Assembly: GCF_014655715.1 (NCBI RefSeq)
Contig: NZ_BNBM01000002.1
Span: 310,001-374,000 of the forward strand
Direction: 5' to 3'
Source of the DNA: Streptomyces lanatus
GTDB lineage: Bacteria > Actinomycetota > Actinomycetes > Streptomycetales > Streptomycetaceae
Length of the DNA: 64,000 bases
Of this stretch, positions 23,687 to 31,610 are shown piece by piece (within the stretch, counting starts at the first letter, position 1; each line of letters opens with the position of its first letter). A model generated the notes under the pieces. It saw only the letters and a program-made list of their open reading frames with translations. It was not told the origin of the DNA and did no database searches. Position numbers and translations under genes: made by a program.

Positions 23687-25627
23687 CTAGTGAGAGCGCC
23701 GCGCGCTCTGCTGTGCCAGATACCGCAGCCGAGTGCGATGCGGGGTGTCGGGAAGTCGGTGCAGCAGGTCCTGCGCCTGCCCGGCATAGGCGTCAGCGGC
23801 CGACCGGGCCAGAGCGAGTGCGCCGGTCTCCTGGAGCAGCTCGCGCAGCTCGGGAAAGGCCGCTTCCGTGTCAGGGGCGCGCCATACGGCGTCCAGGCGG
23901 GCCCGTTCCTCAGCTCCCGCGTGTTCATGGGCGAGCAGCACCGGCAGAGTGGGCCGGTGATTGCGCAGATCGCTCGCGGGGTCCTTGCCGACGTCCTGCG
24001 CGGAGCCGTCGTAGGGCAGCAGGTCGTCGCGGATCTGGAACGCCATCCCGAGGGCCGTACCGAAACCGTCGAGCGCGTCGGCGTGTTCGCCACCACCGCT
24101 CAGTTGCGCCCCGAGCCGGCAGGAGAGGCCGAAGAGTACCGCCGTCTTCAGGCGGGCCATCTCCAGATAGCGCTCCTGTCCGCAGGTCAGGTCGTCCTCG
24201 ATCTCCAGCTCCATGGCCACGCCCCGGGCCATGGCTTCCGCGGTCGCGCTCACTCCGTGCCATGCCTCGTTGACCTGTTCCGCGCTGATCCCGCGCGTCA
24301 GGCATTCCGTCAGGCTCTGCATGGCGGACATGTACAGGGCGTTGGCGGCGAGCAGGGCGAAGCCCTGACCGAAGCGGCGCGGTGCGGTGTCCCGGCCCCG
24401 TCGCTGCTGGTCCCCGTCGATGATGTCGTCGTGCATCAGGCTCGCCACATGGGTCATCTCCATCGCGACCGCGACGGGCAGCACCGACTCCGGTGATCCG
24501 CCCACGGAACCGGCGCTCTCCAGGACCAGCACCGGCCTGAGCAGTTTGCCCGGCGGCAGCAGGGCGTGCTGCTGGATACGGGCGAGAGCGTCGTCGTCGG
24601 CTCCCGTGACGCGCCGGGTGAGCTCGGCGCGGGCGGCCCGGTGCGTGGGCCACTGCCGGATGTCCTGGGCGACAGATGCCGCCGTGGTGATCCCCGCGTC
24701 CTCCGTGCACGTCGGCGACTGCCGCAGCGTCAGCAGGGCGAGCCGTTTGAGTTCCGCCTTCCGGATGCGGGGGACGCGGCGCAGTACGGCCGGCAGATCG
24801 CTGGTGACGGCGTCGAGGTGCGAGCGGTAGAGGGAACCCATCGCATCGATCGCGGCCCCGCCGTACGGGGGCAGTCCGGCGGCCAGTTTGTCGCCGTACG
24901 TCAGCAGTTCGCGGGCATGCCGGGCCGCCCGGCCCAGCGCCTCCAGCACGCCCGGTGTCGCCCGGCGTTCGAGGAGTTCGGCGCGATCAGTTCCGCAGGC
25001 GCGCAGCATCTCGTCGGAGATCCCCGCCCAGCCGCGGGCCAGGTCCTGGGAAAGATCGCGGAGATTGTCCACCCGGTCCAGTCCCTCGCCGAAGGCCATG
25101 GCCAGCTCGTCGAGCACCGGATCATCGCCATCATCGCCTGAACAACCGAGCAGGGGAAGGGACATCCGCACGGGGGCGCCGGCGACGCCTCGGGCGAAGG
25201 CGGACAGCTCTTCCTCGGTGGCGAAGCCGTCGCGGCGGCCGATGTCGCCGCGGGTGGTCTCGATGAGCTCCCGCACCGGTTGCCGTGGCAGCGGGAAGCG
25301 GGTGATGGCATGCACCAGGGCCGCGCGGACGGGATGCTCGGAGGTTCCCGCGCCGATCTCCTCCAGCAGCAGTCCGGTCTCGTCGTCGAAGCGCGCCGGG
25401 CCGGACCCGTCACCGTCCGCCAGGTCGTCCACCCACCGGACCAGCGCTCCGACGGCTGCCAGCGCCGGGCGGTGCCGCGCCGGCAGCAGGGCGCCCGGCA
25501 TGGCCATGCCCCGGTCGGTCTTCAGGGCCAGCTGGAAGCAGGTGCGGTACGAGTTCCGCAGCCTGGCGTCCGTGATCCCGGAGGCCGTGAGGCAATCATT
25601 GAACTTGTCGATCTCCCAGCGCGCCAC
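23687..25627 (-). CDS. Fused squalene/phytoene-synthase-like and GGPP-synthase-like protein
   Basis: A 646-residue two-domain isoprenoid enzyme. Residues 1-305 look like a head-to-head prenyl synthase (squalene/phytoene synthase type): YRTCFQLALKTDRG, first Asp motif VRWVDDLADG near 65, and second motif VDNLRDLSQDLARGW near 195. Residues 335-646 are a trans-polyprenyl diphosphate synthase: PPGKLLRPVLVLES, HDDIIDGDQQRRGRD (first DDxxD, near 395) and QIRDDLLPYDGSAQDVGKDP (second). All four Asp motifs are intact, so one chain could make a C20 (or other) diphosphate and condense it to a C40-like product. Ala and Ser 4-5 residues before the first DDxxD of the second domain suggest GGPP or longer. 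GTG start, with AAAGG upstream; it overlaps the DUF6114 gene by 32 bp. Confidence 0.85.
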   Translation of the reverse strand: MARWEIDKFNDCLTASGITDARLRNSYRTCFQLALKTDRGMAMPGALLPARHRPALAAVGALVRWVDDLADGDGSGPARFDDETGLLLEEIGAGTSEHPVRAALVHAITRFPLPRQPVRELIETTRGDIGRRDGFATEEELSAFARGVAGAPVRMSLPLLGCSGDDGDDPVLDELAMAFGEGLDRVDNLRDLSQDLARGWAGISDEMLRACGTDRAELLERRATPGVLEALGRAARHARELLTYGDKLAAGLPPYGGAAIDAMGSLYRSHLDAVTSDLPAVLRRVPRIRKAELKRLALLTLRQSPTCTEDAGITTAASVAQDIRQWPTHRAARAELTRRVTGADDDALARIQQHALLPPGKLLRPVLVLESAGSVGGSPESVLPVAVAMEMTHVASLMHDDIIDGDQQRRGRDTAPRRFGQGFALLAANALYMSAMQSLTECLTRGISAEQVNEAWHGVSATAEAMARGVAMELEIEDDLTCGQERYLEMARLKTAVLFGLSCRLGAQLSGGGEHADALDGFGTALGMAFQIRDDLLPYDGSAQDVGKDPASDLRNHRPTLPVLLAHEHAGAEERARLDAVWRAPDTEAAFPELRELLQETGALALARSAADAYAGQAQDLLHRLPDTPHRTRLRYLAQQSARRSH

Positions 25628-25985
25628 GACGCTGCCTTTCTTCTTCTGAGTACGGGCCCGGGGCCCAGGTAACGGTCATCGCGCCGCCCGTGGAGAGCAG
25701 CAGGAACCCGAGGAACAGACCGCCCAGGTTGGCCATGACGAGACTGACGAACGCGATGGCCAGGGCGAGGACGCCGGGGAGGACGCACCGGTCCGGAGAC
25801 CACCAGGCGAGGACGCCCGCCGTCAGGGCAGCGACACACACCAGCCACCCCGTCGCCCCCGCGAGCCCGGAGAACTGGACCAGCCCGAGCCCGCCCCAGG
25901 TCGTCCACACCACCTCGACCCCACCCGCCATGATCAGCAGCCCGCCCCAGAACGGCCGGGACCGGCGCCATGCCGTCCAGCTCAC
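25596..25985 (-). CDS. DUF6114 membrane protein
   Basis: A 129-residue membrane protein with four probable helices: PFWGGLLIMAGGVEVVWTTW, LAGATGWLVCVAALTAGVLA, VLPGVLALAIAFVSLVMANL and LFLGFLLLSTGGAMTV. This is the pattern of DUF6114, which in Streptomyces is normally coded directly after a DUF6230 protein. Its start overlaps the DUF6230 stop (ATGA) and its last 32 bp overlap the fused prenyl synthase, so all three are translated from one mRNA. The charged tail (EEERQRRGALGDRQVQ) falls in the overlap. The function is unknown; transport or assembly of the enzyme product at the membrane is a guess. Confidence 0.8.
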   Translation of the reverse strand: MSWTAWRRSRPFWGGLLIMAGGVEVVWTTWGGLGLVQFSGLAGATGWLVCVAALTAGVLAWWSPDRCVLPGVLALAIAFVSLVMANLGGLFLGFLLLSTGGAMTVTWAPGPYSEEERQRRGALGDRQVQ

Positions 25986-26539
25986 GGGCAGCCGTCCCCG
26001 TCGCGGCTCACGCCCGCCTGGAATCCCCGCGCGGACATGGTGGCCGCGGTGTAGGCGCGCGGCTTGATCGTGACCTGCGACGCCTTGAACGAACCGGCCG
26101 TCAGCTCGAACGGGCGCGACGGTTCGGCTTCCACCGCCAGCCCGGCGTCCGCCATGGACAGACGGGAGGCGGACAGGCCGGCGGCCTCGATGGTGAAGCC
26201 GGACGCGCTCATGGACTCCATGCCGATGTGCACCATGAAGCGCCCGGCGAGAGGGACGCGCACGGGAGAGGTCAGACAGACACGCTCGGCTCGGAAGTCC
26301 TTGAACAGCTCCACGAACGCGGCGTCGGTCCTGCCGCCAGGGGCTGCGCCGGGGGCCAGGGACAGACCGGAGACGGTGACGCGGTCAGCGGTGATGGTGA
26401 CCGGGGAGCGCCCGGCCATGGACACCTCGATGGCACCCGCGTTCCCGCTGGCCAGCAGCGCGAAGGCGGCGCCGTTGACCGCCGCCAGAAGAACCGCGCA
26501 ATGTCTCCGCCGGACACCGCCACGCCACTCGCCCCTCAT
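25982..26539 (-). CDS. DUF6230 exported protein
   Basis: A 185-residue exported protein. An N-terminal basic stretch and helix (RRRHCAVLLAAVNGAAFALL) act as signal or anchor. The remainder is beta-rich with spaced repeats such as ASGFTIEAAGLSASRLSMAD and AGSFKASQVTIKPRAYTA, suggesting a solenoid or small barrel. I assign DUF6230 on this pattern and its coupling to DUF6114. GTG at 26569 is an alternative start; ATG at 26539 leaves a normal signal. It is the first gene of the operon with the prenyl fusion, and the promoter must lie in 26540-26640. Function unknown; some homologues carry an unsupported cholesterol-esterase label. Confidence 0.72.
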   Translation of the reverse strand: MRGEWRGGVRRRHCAVLLAAVNGAAFALLASGNAGAIEVSMAGRSPVTITADRVTVSGLSLAPGAAPGGRTDAAFVELFKDFRAERVCLTSPVRVPLAGRFMVHIGMESMSASGFTIEAAGLSASRLSMADAGLAVEAEPSRPFELTAGSFKASQVTIKPRAYTAATMSARGFQAGVSRDGDGCP

Positions 26540-26637
26540 GAAGCCCCGCCCTTCGATCCTTGAGCTCACATCGGATCATCGGCTTGGACAACAGTCGGAC
26601 TTCCCACGAGGACACGGGGTGGGAGCGGGCCACACGG

Positions 26638-26762
26638 TTTTCGCCCCCGCCGGCGGTCGCTGAAATTCAGCCCCTTAGGGGTGCCCCCTCTGGGGGAGTT
26701 TGAGGAGCGGGGTCTGGGGCGGAGCCCCAGGACGGGACGGGTAGGGGCGGCGGGGGCGAAAA
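26638..26762. repeat. MITE-like dispersed repeat, copy 1
   Basis: A 125-bp element bounded by a perfect 15-bp inverted repeat (TTTTCGCCCCCGCCG at 26638-26652 and its complement at 26748-26762). Inside are hairpins such as CTGGGGCGGAGCCCCAG (26714-26730). A second copy at 45015-45137 is about 90 percent identical. It lies just past the uppS stop and may double as a terminator. It codes for no transposase. Confidence 0.85.
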
Positions 26763-26791
26763 AGGACCCTCGCCGCACCCGGCAGGGACCG

Positions 26792-27631
26792 TCAGTCCTC
26801 CTCCCGCCGCCCTTCCATCGCCACCAGCTCCTCGTTCGGGATCGCCCCACCGAACCGCCGGTCCCGCGAGGCGAACTCGACGCAAGCCCGCCACAGATCA
26901 CGCCGGTCGAAGTCCGGCCACAGCACATCCTGGAAGACCATCTCGGCGTACGCGCTCTGCCACAACAGATAGTTGGAGGTGCGCTGCTCGCCGCTCGGAC
27001 GCAGGAACAGGTCGACGTCCGGCATGTCCGGGTAGTACATGTACTTGGCGAACGTCTTCTCGTTCACCTTCGAGGGGTCGAGCCGCCCGGCCTTCACATC
27101 CTCCGCCAACGCCTGCGCCGCATCCGCGATCTCGGCCCGCCCGCCGTAGTTCATGCAGAAGTACAGCGTCAGCTTGTCGTTGTCCTTGGTCTGCTCCTGG
27201 GCGATCTGGAGCTCCTTGGCGACCGACTTCCACAGCTTGGGCATCCGCCCCACCCACCGCACCCGGATCCCCAGCTCATCGAGCTGATCACGGGTCTTGC
27301 GGATGAAGTCACGGTTGAAGTTCATGAGGAAGCGCACCTCGTCCGGCGACCGCTTCCAGTTCTCGGTGGAGAAGGCGTACAGCGAGATCGCCCCGACGCC
27401 CATCTCGACCCCGCCCTGAAGGACGTCGAGCACCCGCTCGGCACCGACCTTGTGCCCCTCGGTACGCGGCAGCCCCCGCTCCTTCGCCCACCGCCCGTTC
27501 CCGTCCATGACGATCGCCACATGCTTCGGGATCAGCTCACCCGGCAGCTTCGGCGCGCGAGCACCGGACGGGTGCGGCTCCGGCGCCCTGTACTCACGGC
27601 GCCGACGCCCAAGGAACCCACTCACAGCCAT
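26792..27631 (-). CDS. uppS: Undecaprenyl diphosphate synthase (cis-prenyltransferase)
   Basis: A 279-residue cis-prenyltransferase that extends FPP with IPP to the long-chain polyprenyl diphosphate used as cell-wall lipid carrier. Signature segments: [20 protein letters not shown] with the catalytic Asp near residue 42, [28 protein letters not shown], and [20 protein letters not shown] with the active-site RxSGExR. It is complete and of normal length. It follows recO on the same strand (39 bp gap), a conserved streptomycete order. It is unrelated in fold to the adjacent trans-type prenyl fusion enzyme. Confidence 0.96.
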   Translation of the reverse strand: MAVSGFLGRRRREYRAPEPHPSGARAPKLPGELIPKHVAIVMDGNGRWAKERGLPRTEGHKVGAERVLDVLQGGVEMGVGAISLYAFSTENWKRSPDEVRFLMNFNRDFIRKTRDQLDELGIRVRWVGRMPKLWKSVAKELQIAQEQTKDNDKLTLYFCMNYGGRAEIADAAQALAEDVKAGRLDPSKVNEKTFAKYMYYPDMPDVDLFLRPSGEQRTSNYLLWQSAYAEMVFQDVLWPDFDRRDLWRACVEFASRDRRFGGAIPNEELVAMEGRREED

Positions 27632-27670
27632 GTGCCTGTCGTCTCCCTCATACTCACGCTTACTCGTGAC

Positions 27671-28417
27671 TCACTTTTCCACGTACCGAAGCGACCGCAG
27701 CCCGCGCTCCATGTGCCAGTGCAGATAGGCGGACACCAGCCCACTGCCCTCCCTGACATGGCGCGGCTCGCAGGAGTCCGCCGTCTCCCAGTCTCCCGTG
27801 AGCAGCGCGCCGAGGAGTTCCAAGGTCTGCGGCGACGGTACGACGCTACCGGGCACCCGGCAGTCGACACAGACCGAGCCCCCGGAGGCGACCGAGAAGA
27901 AGCGGTTCGGTCCGGGCATGCCGCACTTCGCACAGTCGCTGAAGGTGGGGGCGTAGCCGTTGACGGCGAGGGAGCGCAGCAGGAACGCGTCGAGGACGAG
28001 GTGGGGCGCGTGCTCGCCGCGGGAGAGCGTCCGCAGGGCTCCGACCAGCAGCAGATACTGCTGCACCGCCGGCTCGCCCTCATGGTCGGTGAACCGCTCG
28101 GCGGTCTCCAGCATGGCCGTCCCGGCGGTGTACCGCGCGTAGTCCGTGACGATCCCGCCGCCGTACGGAGCGATGGTCTCGCTCTGCGTGCACAGCGGCA
28201 GCCCGCGCCCGATCAGCTCGCTCCCCCGCGCGAAGAACTGCACGTCGACATGGGAGAAGGGTTCGAGCCGGGCACCGAACTTGGACTTCGTACGCCGCAC
28301 ACCCCGCGCCACGGCCCGGACCCTGCCGTGCCCACGGGTGAGCAGCGTGATGATCCGGTCCGCTTCCCCGAGCTTCTGGGTGCGCAGCACGATGCCGTCG
28401 TCGCGGAACAGACTCAT
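27671..28417 (-). CDS. recO: DNA repair protein RecO
   Basis: A 248-residue RecO that loads RecA with RecF/RecR onto single-stranded DNA. It starts MSLFRDDGIVLRTQKLGEAD with the OB fold (ADRIITLLTRGHGRVRAVARG), a helical middle, and the C-terminal zinc site CAKCGMPG ... CVDCRVPG typical of actinobacterial RecO. ATG at 28417 is conserved; the frame is open 26 codons further 5' but has no similarity. It is located between the DUF1266 gene and uppS on the same strand. Confidence 0.94.
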   Translation of the reverse strand: MSLFRDDGIVLRTQKLGEADRIITLLTRGHGRVRAVARGVRRTKSKFGARLEPFSHVDVQFFARGSELIGRGLPLCTQSETIAPYGGGIVTDYARYTAGTAMLETAERFTDHEGEPAVQQYLLLVGALRTLSRGEHAPHLVLDAFLLRSLAVNGYAPTFSDCAKCGMPGPNRFFSVASGGSVCVDCRVPGSVVPSPQTLELLGALLTGDWETADSCEPRHVREGSGLVSAYLHWHMERGLRSLRYVEK

Positions 28418-28443
28418 GGGTTCATTCTCGCGTACGGCGGGGG

Positions 28444-29064
28444 TCAGCGGGGGCGGTCGGGGTGGCTGATGCTGTCCCAGGGGGCCAGATTCCATGGACT
28501 GGCGCGGTTCCCGGCGTCCAGCAGCGCCCGCAGATGCTCATCGGCGACCGCCTGCGACGCGGGCAGATCCGACTCCTCCGCGTCCCGCAGCGCCGCCCGC
28601 CACACCTGCCGCCCGAGCAGATAATGACCGGCGTACTCCTCCCACGAGGCATACGTCCGCACCACCGTCGGCACGATGTTCTTCAGCGCCGTCCAGGCGT
28701 CGCCCTCGTCGATCAGCCCGCAGGCGAAGCCCCGGCGGGCGATGTCGACATACAGGGCGGCGTCCCAGGCCAGCGGCGAGACGCCGGTCTGCCGGTACGC
28801 CCGCGCCCGGTAACCACTGTGGGCCAGCTCGTCGAGCCGACCGACCAGCCCCTCACGCGAGGTGATCTCCCACTGGTCGGCCAACCAGCGCCGGGCGCTG
28901 TCGTCGTCGATCCGTACATATGGGTACAGCGTCGTCCGCGAGGCGCTCTTGTCCCGGCTCACCGGCGCGCTCAGCGACACCATCCACAGCTGGTGCATGG
29001 TGAGCGGCACGGGGTAGCGGCGCGTCGCCTTCACACCGCGCCGTCTCCATCTCCACAAAGCCAT
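28444..29064 (-). CDS. DUF1266 domain protein
   Basis: A 206-residue cytoplasmic protein with the DUF1266 pattern: GVSPLAWDAALYVDIARRGF followed by LIDEGDAWTALKNIVPTVVR and YASWEEYAGHYLLGRQVWR near the C-terminus. DUF1266 is widespread and has no established activity. It lies 26 bp upstream of recO on the same strand and may be co-transcribed with it. The basic start (MALWRWRRRGVKATRRYPV) could touch nucleic acid or membrane. Confidence 0.75.
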   Translation of the reverse strand: MALWRWRRRGVKATRRYPVPLTMHQLWMVSLSAPVSRDKSASRTTLYPYVRIDDDSARRWLADQWEITSREGLVGRLDELAHSGYRARAYRQTGVSPLAWDAALYVDIARRGFACGLIDEGDAWTALKNIVPTVVRTYASWEEYAGHYLLGRQVWRAALRDAEESDLPASQAVADEHLRALLDAGNRASPWNLAPWDSISHPDRPR

Positions 29065-29094
29065 GCCGCCGCACCCTACGCACCCGCCCCTACG

Positions 29095-29310
29095 TCAAGG
29101 AACCTCACCCCTGCTTCGTGCGTTCGCGTACGCCGTCGCCGCGCGCAGCCGCTCGGCGGGAGTGGCCGTACGTACGGACGCCGGCTCGGCGTCCCACTCC
29201 TTGCCGCCGCCGTAAGGTCTCAGCTGGACATACGGCCCTTCATGCCCCATCACGACGCCGATCCGACCCGAACGAGTGTCGACGACATAGGCCCCGATAG
29301 GCGGCTTCAT
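29095..29310 (-). CDS. Small conserved protein next to WhiJ-like regulator
   Basis: A 71-residue protein, MKPPIGAYVVDTRSGRIGVV and on, with an SH3-like beta-rich start and a helical tail rich in Ala and Arg. ATG at 29310 overlaps the stop of the 82-residue gene (ATGA). I recognise this as a family found divergent from XRE/DUF5753 genes in Streptomyces, but know no function. A pairing with the regulator is inferred from position only. Confidence 0.65.
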   Translation of the reverse strand: MKPPIGAYVVDTRSGRIGVVMGHEGPYVQLRPYGGGKEWDAEPASVRTATPAERLRAATAYANARSRGEVP

Positions 29311-29555
29311 CGCAACACCGTCGCGAGACGCTGCGCGGTCTCGACGGAACAACGGCCCAATTCGACGAGCGGGCACGGGGCTTCACGCGCAAGACTCGCC
29401 GGATCGATCCGGAGTGTCGGAAGCGTAATTCCTGCCTTCTCCAGTGCCGCCCGCAATTCCTTCACTGCATCCTCCGCTTCTTCGACGCAGCGCGCCGAGT
29501 GTCGTGCCGTCACCTTGCTCCCCTGTCTTTTGGGTTTCATTCTTTCCACATCCAT
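29307..29555 (-). CDS. Small helical protein next to WhiJ-like regulator
   Basis: An 82-residue charged helical protein. RHSARCVEEAEDAVKELRAA suggests an amphipathic helix or short coiled coil, followed by ITLPTLRIDP and CPLVELGRCSVETAQRLATV. It is divergent from the XRE/DUF5753 gene (73 bp between starts) and overlaps the 71-residue gene by 4 bp. The set of four small or regulatory genes looks like one of the many whiJ-type paralogous loci of streptomycetes. Function unknown. Confidence 0.65.
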   Translation of the reverse strand: MDVERMKPKRQGSKVTARHSARCVEEAEDAVKELRAALEKAGITLPTLRIDPASLAREAPCPLVELGRCSVETAQRLATVLR

Positions 29556-29628
29556 GGTGACCTGCGACGTCTACACTCGGCAGGAGTCTGTGCGCTACAA
29601 GTGCGGGGCAGGGTAAGGGGGTTGGGTT

Positions 29629-30462
29629 ATGGCCAACGGTTCGCGGATGGCGGCGTGGGAGTTCTTCGGCAGCGAGCTGAAGAGGCATAGGGAGAACGCC
29701 GGGATCACTCAGGTGGAGTTGGGGGCGAGAGTATTCGTCTCCGGTGGTTATATCGGCCAGTTCGAACAGGCAATTCGAAAGCCGCAACTGGATGTAGCCC
29801 AGCGGATTGACGAGGTTCTACAAACCGACGGCTTTTTCGAGCGGACGTGGCGACAGCTCATCAACGACAAGCGGTACGCCGACTACTTCGGGCCGGTCGT
29901 GGAGCTGGAGCGGCTGGCCACGAAGATCTGCGAGTACGCACCCACGGTGGTGCCGGGCCTGTTGCAGACGGCAGCGTACGCAGAGGCTGTCACCATCGCG
30001 GCCAACCCCTTCGTCACCAACGCGTACGTCGAGGAGAAGGTCATGGCCCGCTTGGAACGAGCGGACATCCTCAAGGACGCTACAAGGCCGGAGTATTGGG
30101 CGATCCTGCACGAGAACGTGCTGCGCATCCCGGTAGGCGGCCCGGAGGCGATGGCCGAGCAACTGGAGCACATCGCGCATCTGATGCGCGAGCGCACGGT
30201 GTGGTTGACGGTGATCCCGTACGCGGTTGGAGCACACGCGTCGATGATCGGGGACCTTCGGCTCATGGAGTTCGAGGACGCCCCTCCGGTCGCCTATACA
30301 GAGACGTCGTTTTCGGGAACGTTGTTGGACGATCCGGCTGTGGTGAAGCGGGCGCAGCGCGCATACGATCTGCTCAGGGGCACCGCGCTGTCGCCGGAGG
30401 CGTCCCTGGCCCTGATCGAGTCGGCGGCGGAGGACTTCAGACGATGCGCGAGTACGACCTGA
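29629..30462 (+). CDS. XRE regulator with DUF5753 (WhiJ-like)
   Basis: A 277-residue regulator of the WhiJ type. The helix-turn-helix (FGSELKRHRENAGITQVELG and VSGGYIGQFEQAIRKPQLD) covers residues 10-65, and DUF5753 fills residues 90-270 (YAPTVVPGLLQTAAYAEAV, ERADILKD, HENVLRIPVGGPEAMAEQ, TVIPYAVGAH). Members act with a small DUF397 partner in controlling development and antibiotic production. Such a partner is coded next, overlapping by 19 bp. Ribosome site GGGGG precedes the ATG. The target and signal of this copy are unknown. Confidence 0.92.
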   Translation: MANGSRMAAWEFFGSELKRHRENAGITQVELGARVFVSGGYIGQFEQAIRKPQLDVAQRIDEVLQTDGFFERTWRQLINDKRYADYFGPVVELERLATKICEYAPTVVPGLLQTAAYAEAVTIAANPFVTNAYVEEKVMARLERADILKDATRPEYWAILHENVLRIPVGGPEAMAEQLEHIAHLMRERTVWLTVIPYAVGAHASMIGDLRLMEFEDAPPVAYTETSFSGTLLDDPAVVKRAQRAYDLLRGTALSPEASLALIESAAEDFRRCASTT

Positions 30463-30638
30463 GCAGCGCGAACTGGCGCAAGAGCAGCCACAGCAACGGC
30501 GAGGGCGGCAACTGCCTCGAAGTAGCCGACGGAGTCCCCGGTGTCATCCCCGTCCGAGACTCCAAACTCGCCTCGGACAGCCCCGTACTCCTCATCCCCG
30601 CCCCCGCCTGGGACCGCTTCCTCACGTCTCTGCGGTGA
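30444..30638 (+). CDS. DUF397 small partner protein
   Basis: A 64-residue DUF397 protein: MREYDLSSANWRKSSHSNGE, then GGNCLEVA, VIPVRDSKLASDSPVLLIP and the terminal Trp-Phe helix (AWDRFLTSLR). DUF397 proteins usually follow a DUF5753 regulator and are thought to modulate it. The ATG lies inside the regulator gene, so translation is coupled. Its last 17 bp overlap the convergent membrane-protein gene at 30622. Confidence 0.88.
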   Translation: MREYDLSSANWRKSSHSNGEGGNCLEVADGVPGVIPVRDSKLASDSPVLLIPAPAWDRFLTSLR

Positions 30639-31503
30639 CCCTCGGCGCTGGCGTCGTCGTGCCCTGACGCTCCGCCTCTGCCCACAGCTCGGCGAACTGG
30701 GTCTCGCGGTCCTCTATGTGGTCCGGCTCGGCGCTGAGCAGGGTGCTGTCCGGCTTGTTCTCCTGGTCCGGCTTGGTCTCGTGGCAGAGTTCGCCGTCGA
30801 AGATGATGAAGTCGTTCACGCGGGGGTTGGACTCCATCAGCGACCGCACCGCGATACGCGCGTCGATGCCGCGCCGGCGGTGCCGCTCGCACAGTGCTCT
30901 GAGGTCGGGCGTGACCTCCTCCTCGTCGAGGACGACGAACACGCGCCGGATCTCCACGCCCCGCCGCTTGATCGCCTTCTCCTGCGCGTCGAGGTACCGT
31001 TCGCCGGGCCCGCTGGTCCAGAACTCCCGGTCCACCGAGGTGCTCGTGGCGTCGAGGGTCATCTTGACGCAGTCGGTGATGTCGATCAGCCACTCGTGGT
31101 TCTCGCCGGGGCAGTCCGCGTTGCCGCTGCCGAGGCCTTCCATCATCTTGGCGAGGCGGCCGAGTTCCTTCTCGGCGAAGGCCTGGACGATGTCGCCGCC
31201 CTGTTCGCGGACCTTGGTGTAGCCGAGGACGAGCCGGGTCACCTCGTCGGAGCGCAGTACGGAACCGTCGACCTGGCTGAACAGCGTCGTCGCGGCGAGG
31301 ATCTCGTTGAAGCGGGTGTCGACCTTCTCGAACCGCTCCCCGAAGTCGATCAGGTACTGCACGATCAGGGCGGCGCTGCCGATGACGATGGACGCCACCC
31401 ACTGCCAGATGTTGCCGTCGTCCTCACTGAGGATGCTGGTGAGCAGGAAGGCCCCGCCCGCCGCTCCGGCGGTGATCACGATCCGCCAGAACATCTTGGG
31501 CAT
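30622..31503 (-). CDS. Two-TM membrane protein of SCO2521-2525 cluster
   Basis: A 293-residue protein with two N-terminal helices (IVITAGAAGGAFLLTSIL and WVASIVIGSAALIVQYLI), a short coiled segment (FGERFEKVDTRFNEIL), and a cytoplasmic C-terminal domain with GRLAKMMEGLGSGNADC, DREFWTSGPGERYLDAQEKA, VEIRRVFVVLDEEEV and VNDFIIFDGELCHETKPDQ. The last part resembles sensor-like domains of other bacterial membrane proteins, but I cannot name it. ATG at 31503 has AGGAG 6 nt upstream; ATG at 31569 is an alternative. It is the last gene of the minus-strand cluster, 107 bp after SCO2521, so it may be a sixth member. Confidence 0.7.
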   Translation of the reverse strand: MPKMFWRIVITAGAAGGAFLLTSILSEDDGNIWQWVASIVIGSAALIVQYLIDFGERFEKVDTRFNEILAATTLFSQVDGSVLRSDEVTRLVLGYTKVREQGGDIVQAFAEKELGRLAKMMEGLGSGNADCPGENHEWLIDITDCVKMTLDATSTSVDREFWTSGPGERYLDAQEKAIKRRGVEIRRVFVVLDEEEVTPDLRALCERHRRRGIDARIAVRSLMESNPRVNDFIIFDGELCHETKPDQENKPDSTLLSAEPDHIEDRETQFAELWAEAERQGTTTPAPRVTAET

Positions 31504-31610
31504 ACGTGGCTCCTGCCGCGGTACCACTTGCCCGTTGCCGCCTGCTCCTAACGATGACGCCCCGCTCATGTCTCATCCCCCGTCGGGTATCTGTTTTCCG
31601 GCTGCCGCCG

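Noticed and set aside
23696..23707. 12-bp direct repeat GCGCCGCGCGCT as a site-specific attachment site
   Set aside because: No integrase or tRNA is present and both copies lie in GC-rich 3' coding ends, so chance is a fair explanation; kept only as a remark.
25982..26539. Cholesterol esterase label for the DUF6230 protein
   Set aside because: No Ser-His-Asp hydrolase motif or lipase elbow is present; only the old annotation of relatives supports it.
26638..26762. Repeat as remnant of an IS element with transposase
   Set aside because: No transposase fragment in any frame at either copy, and the unit is only about 125 bp.
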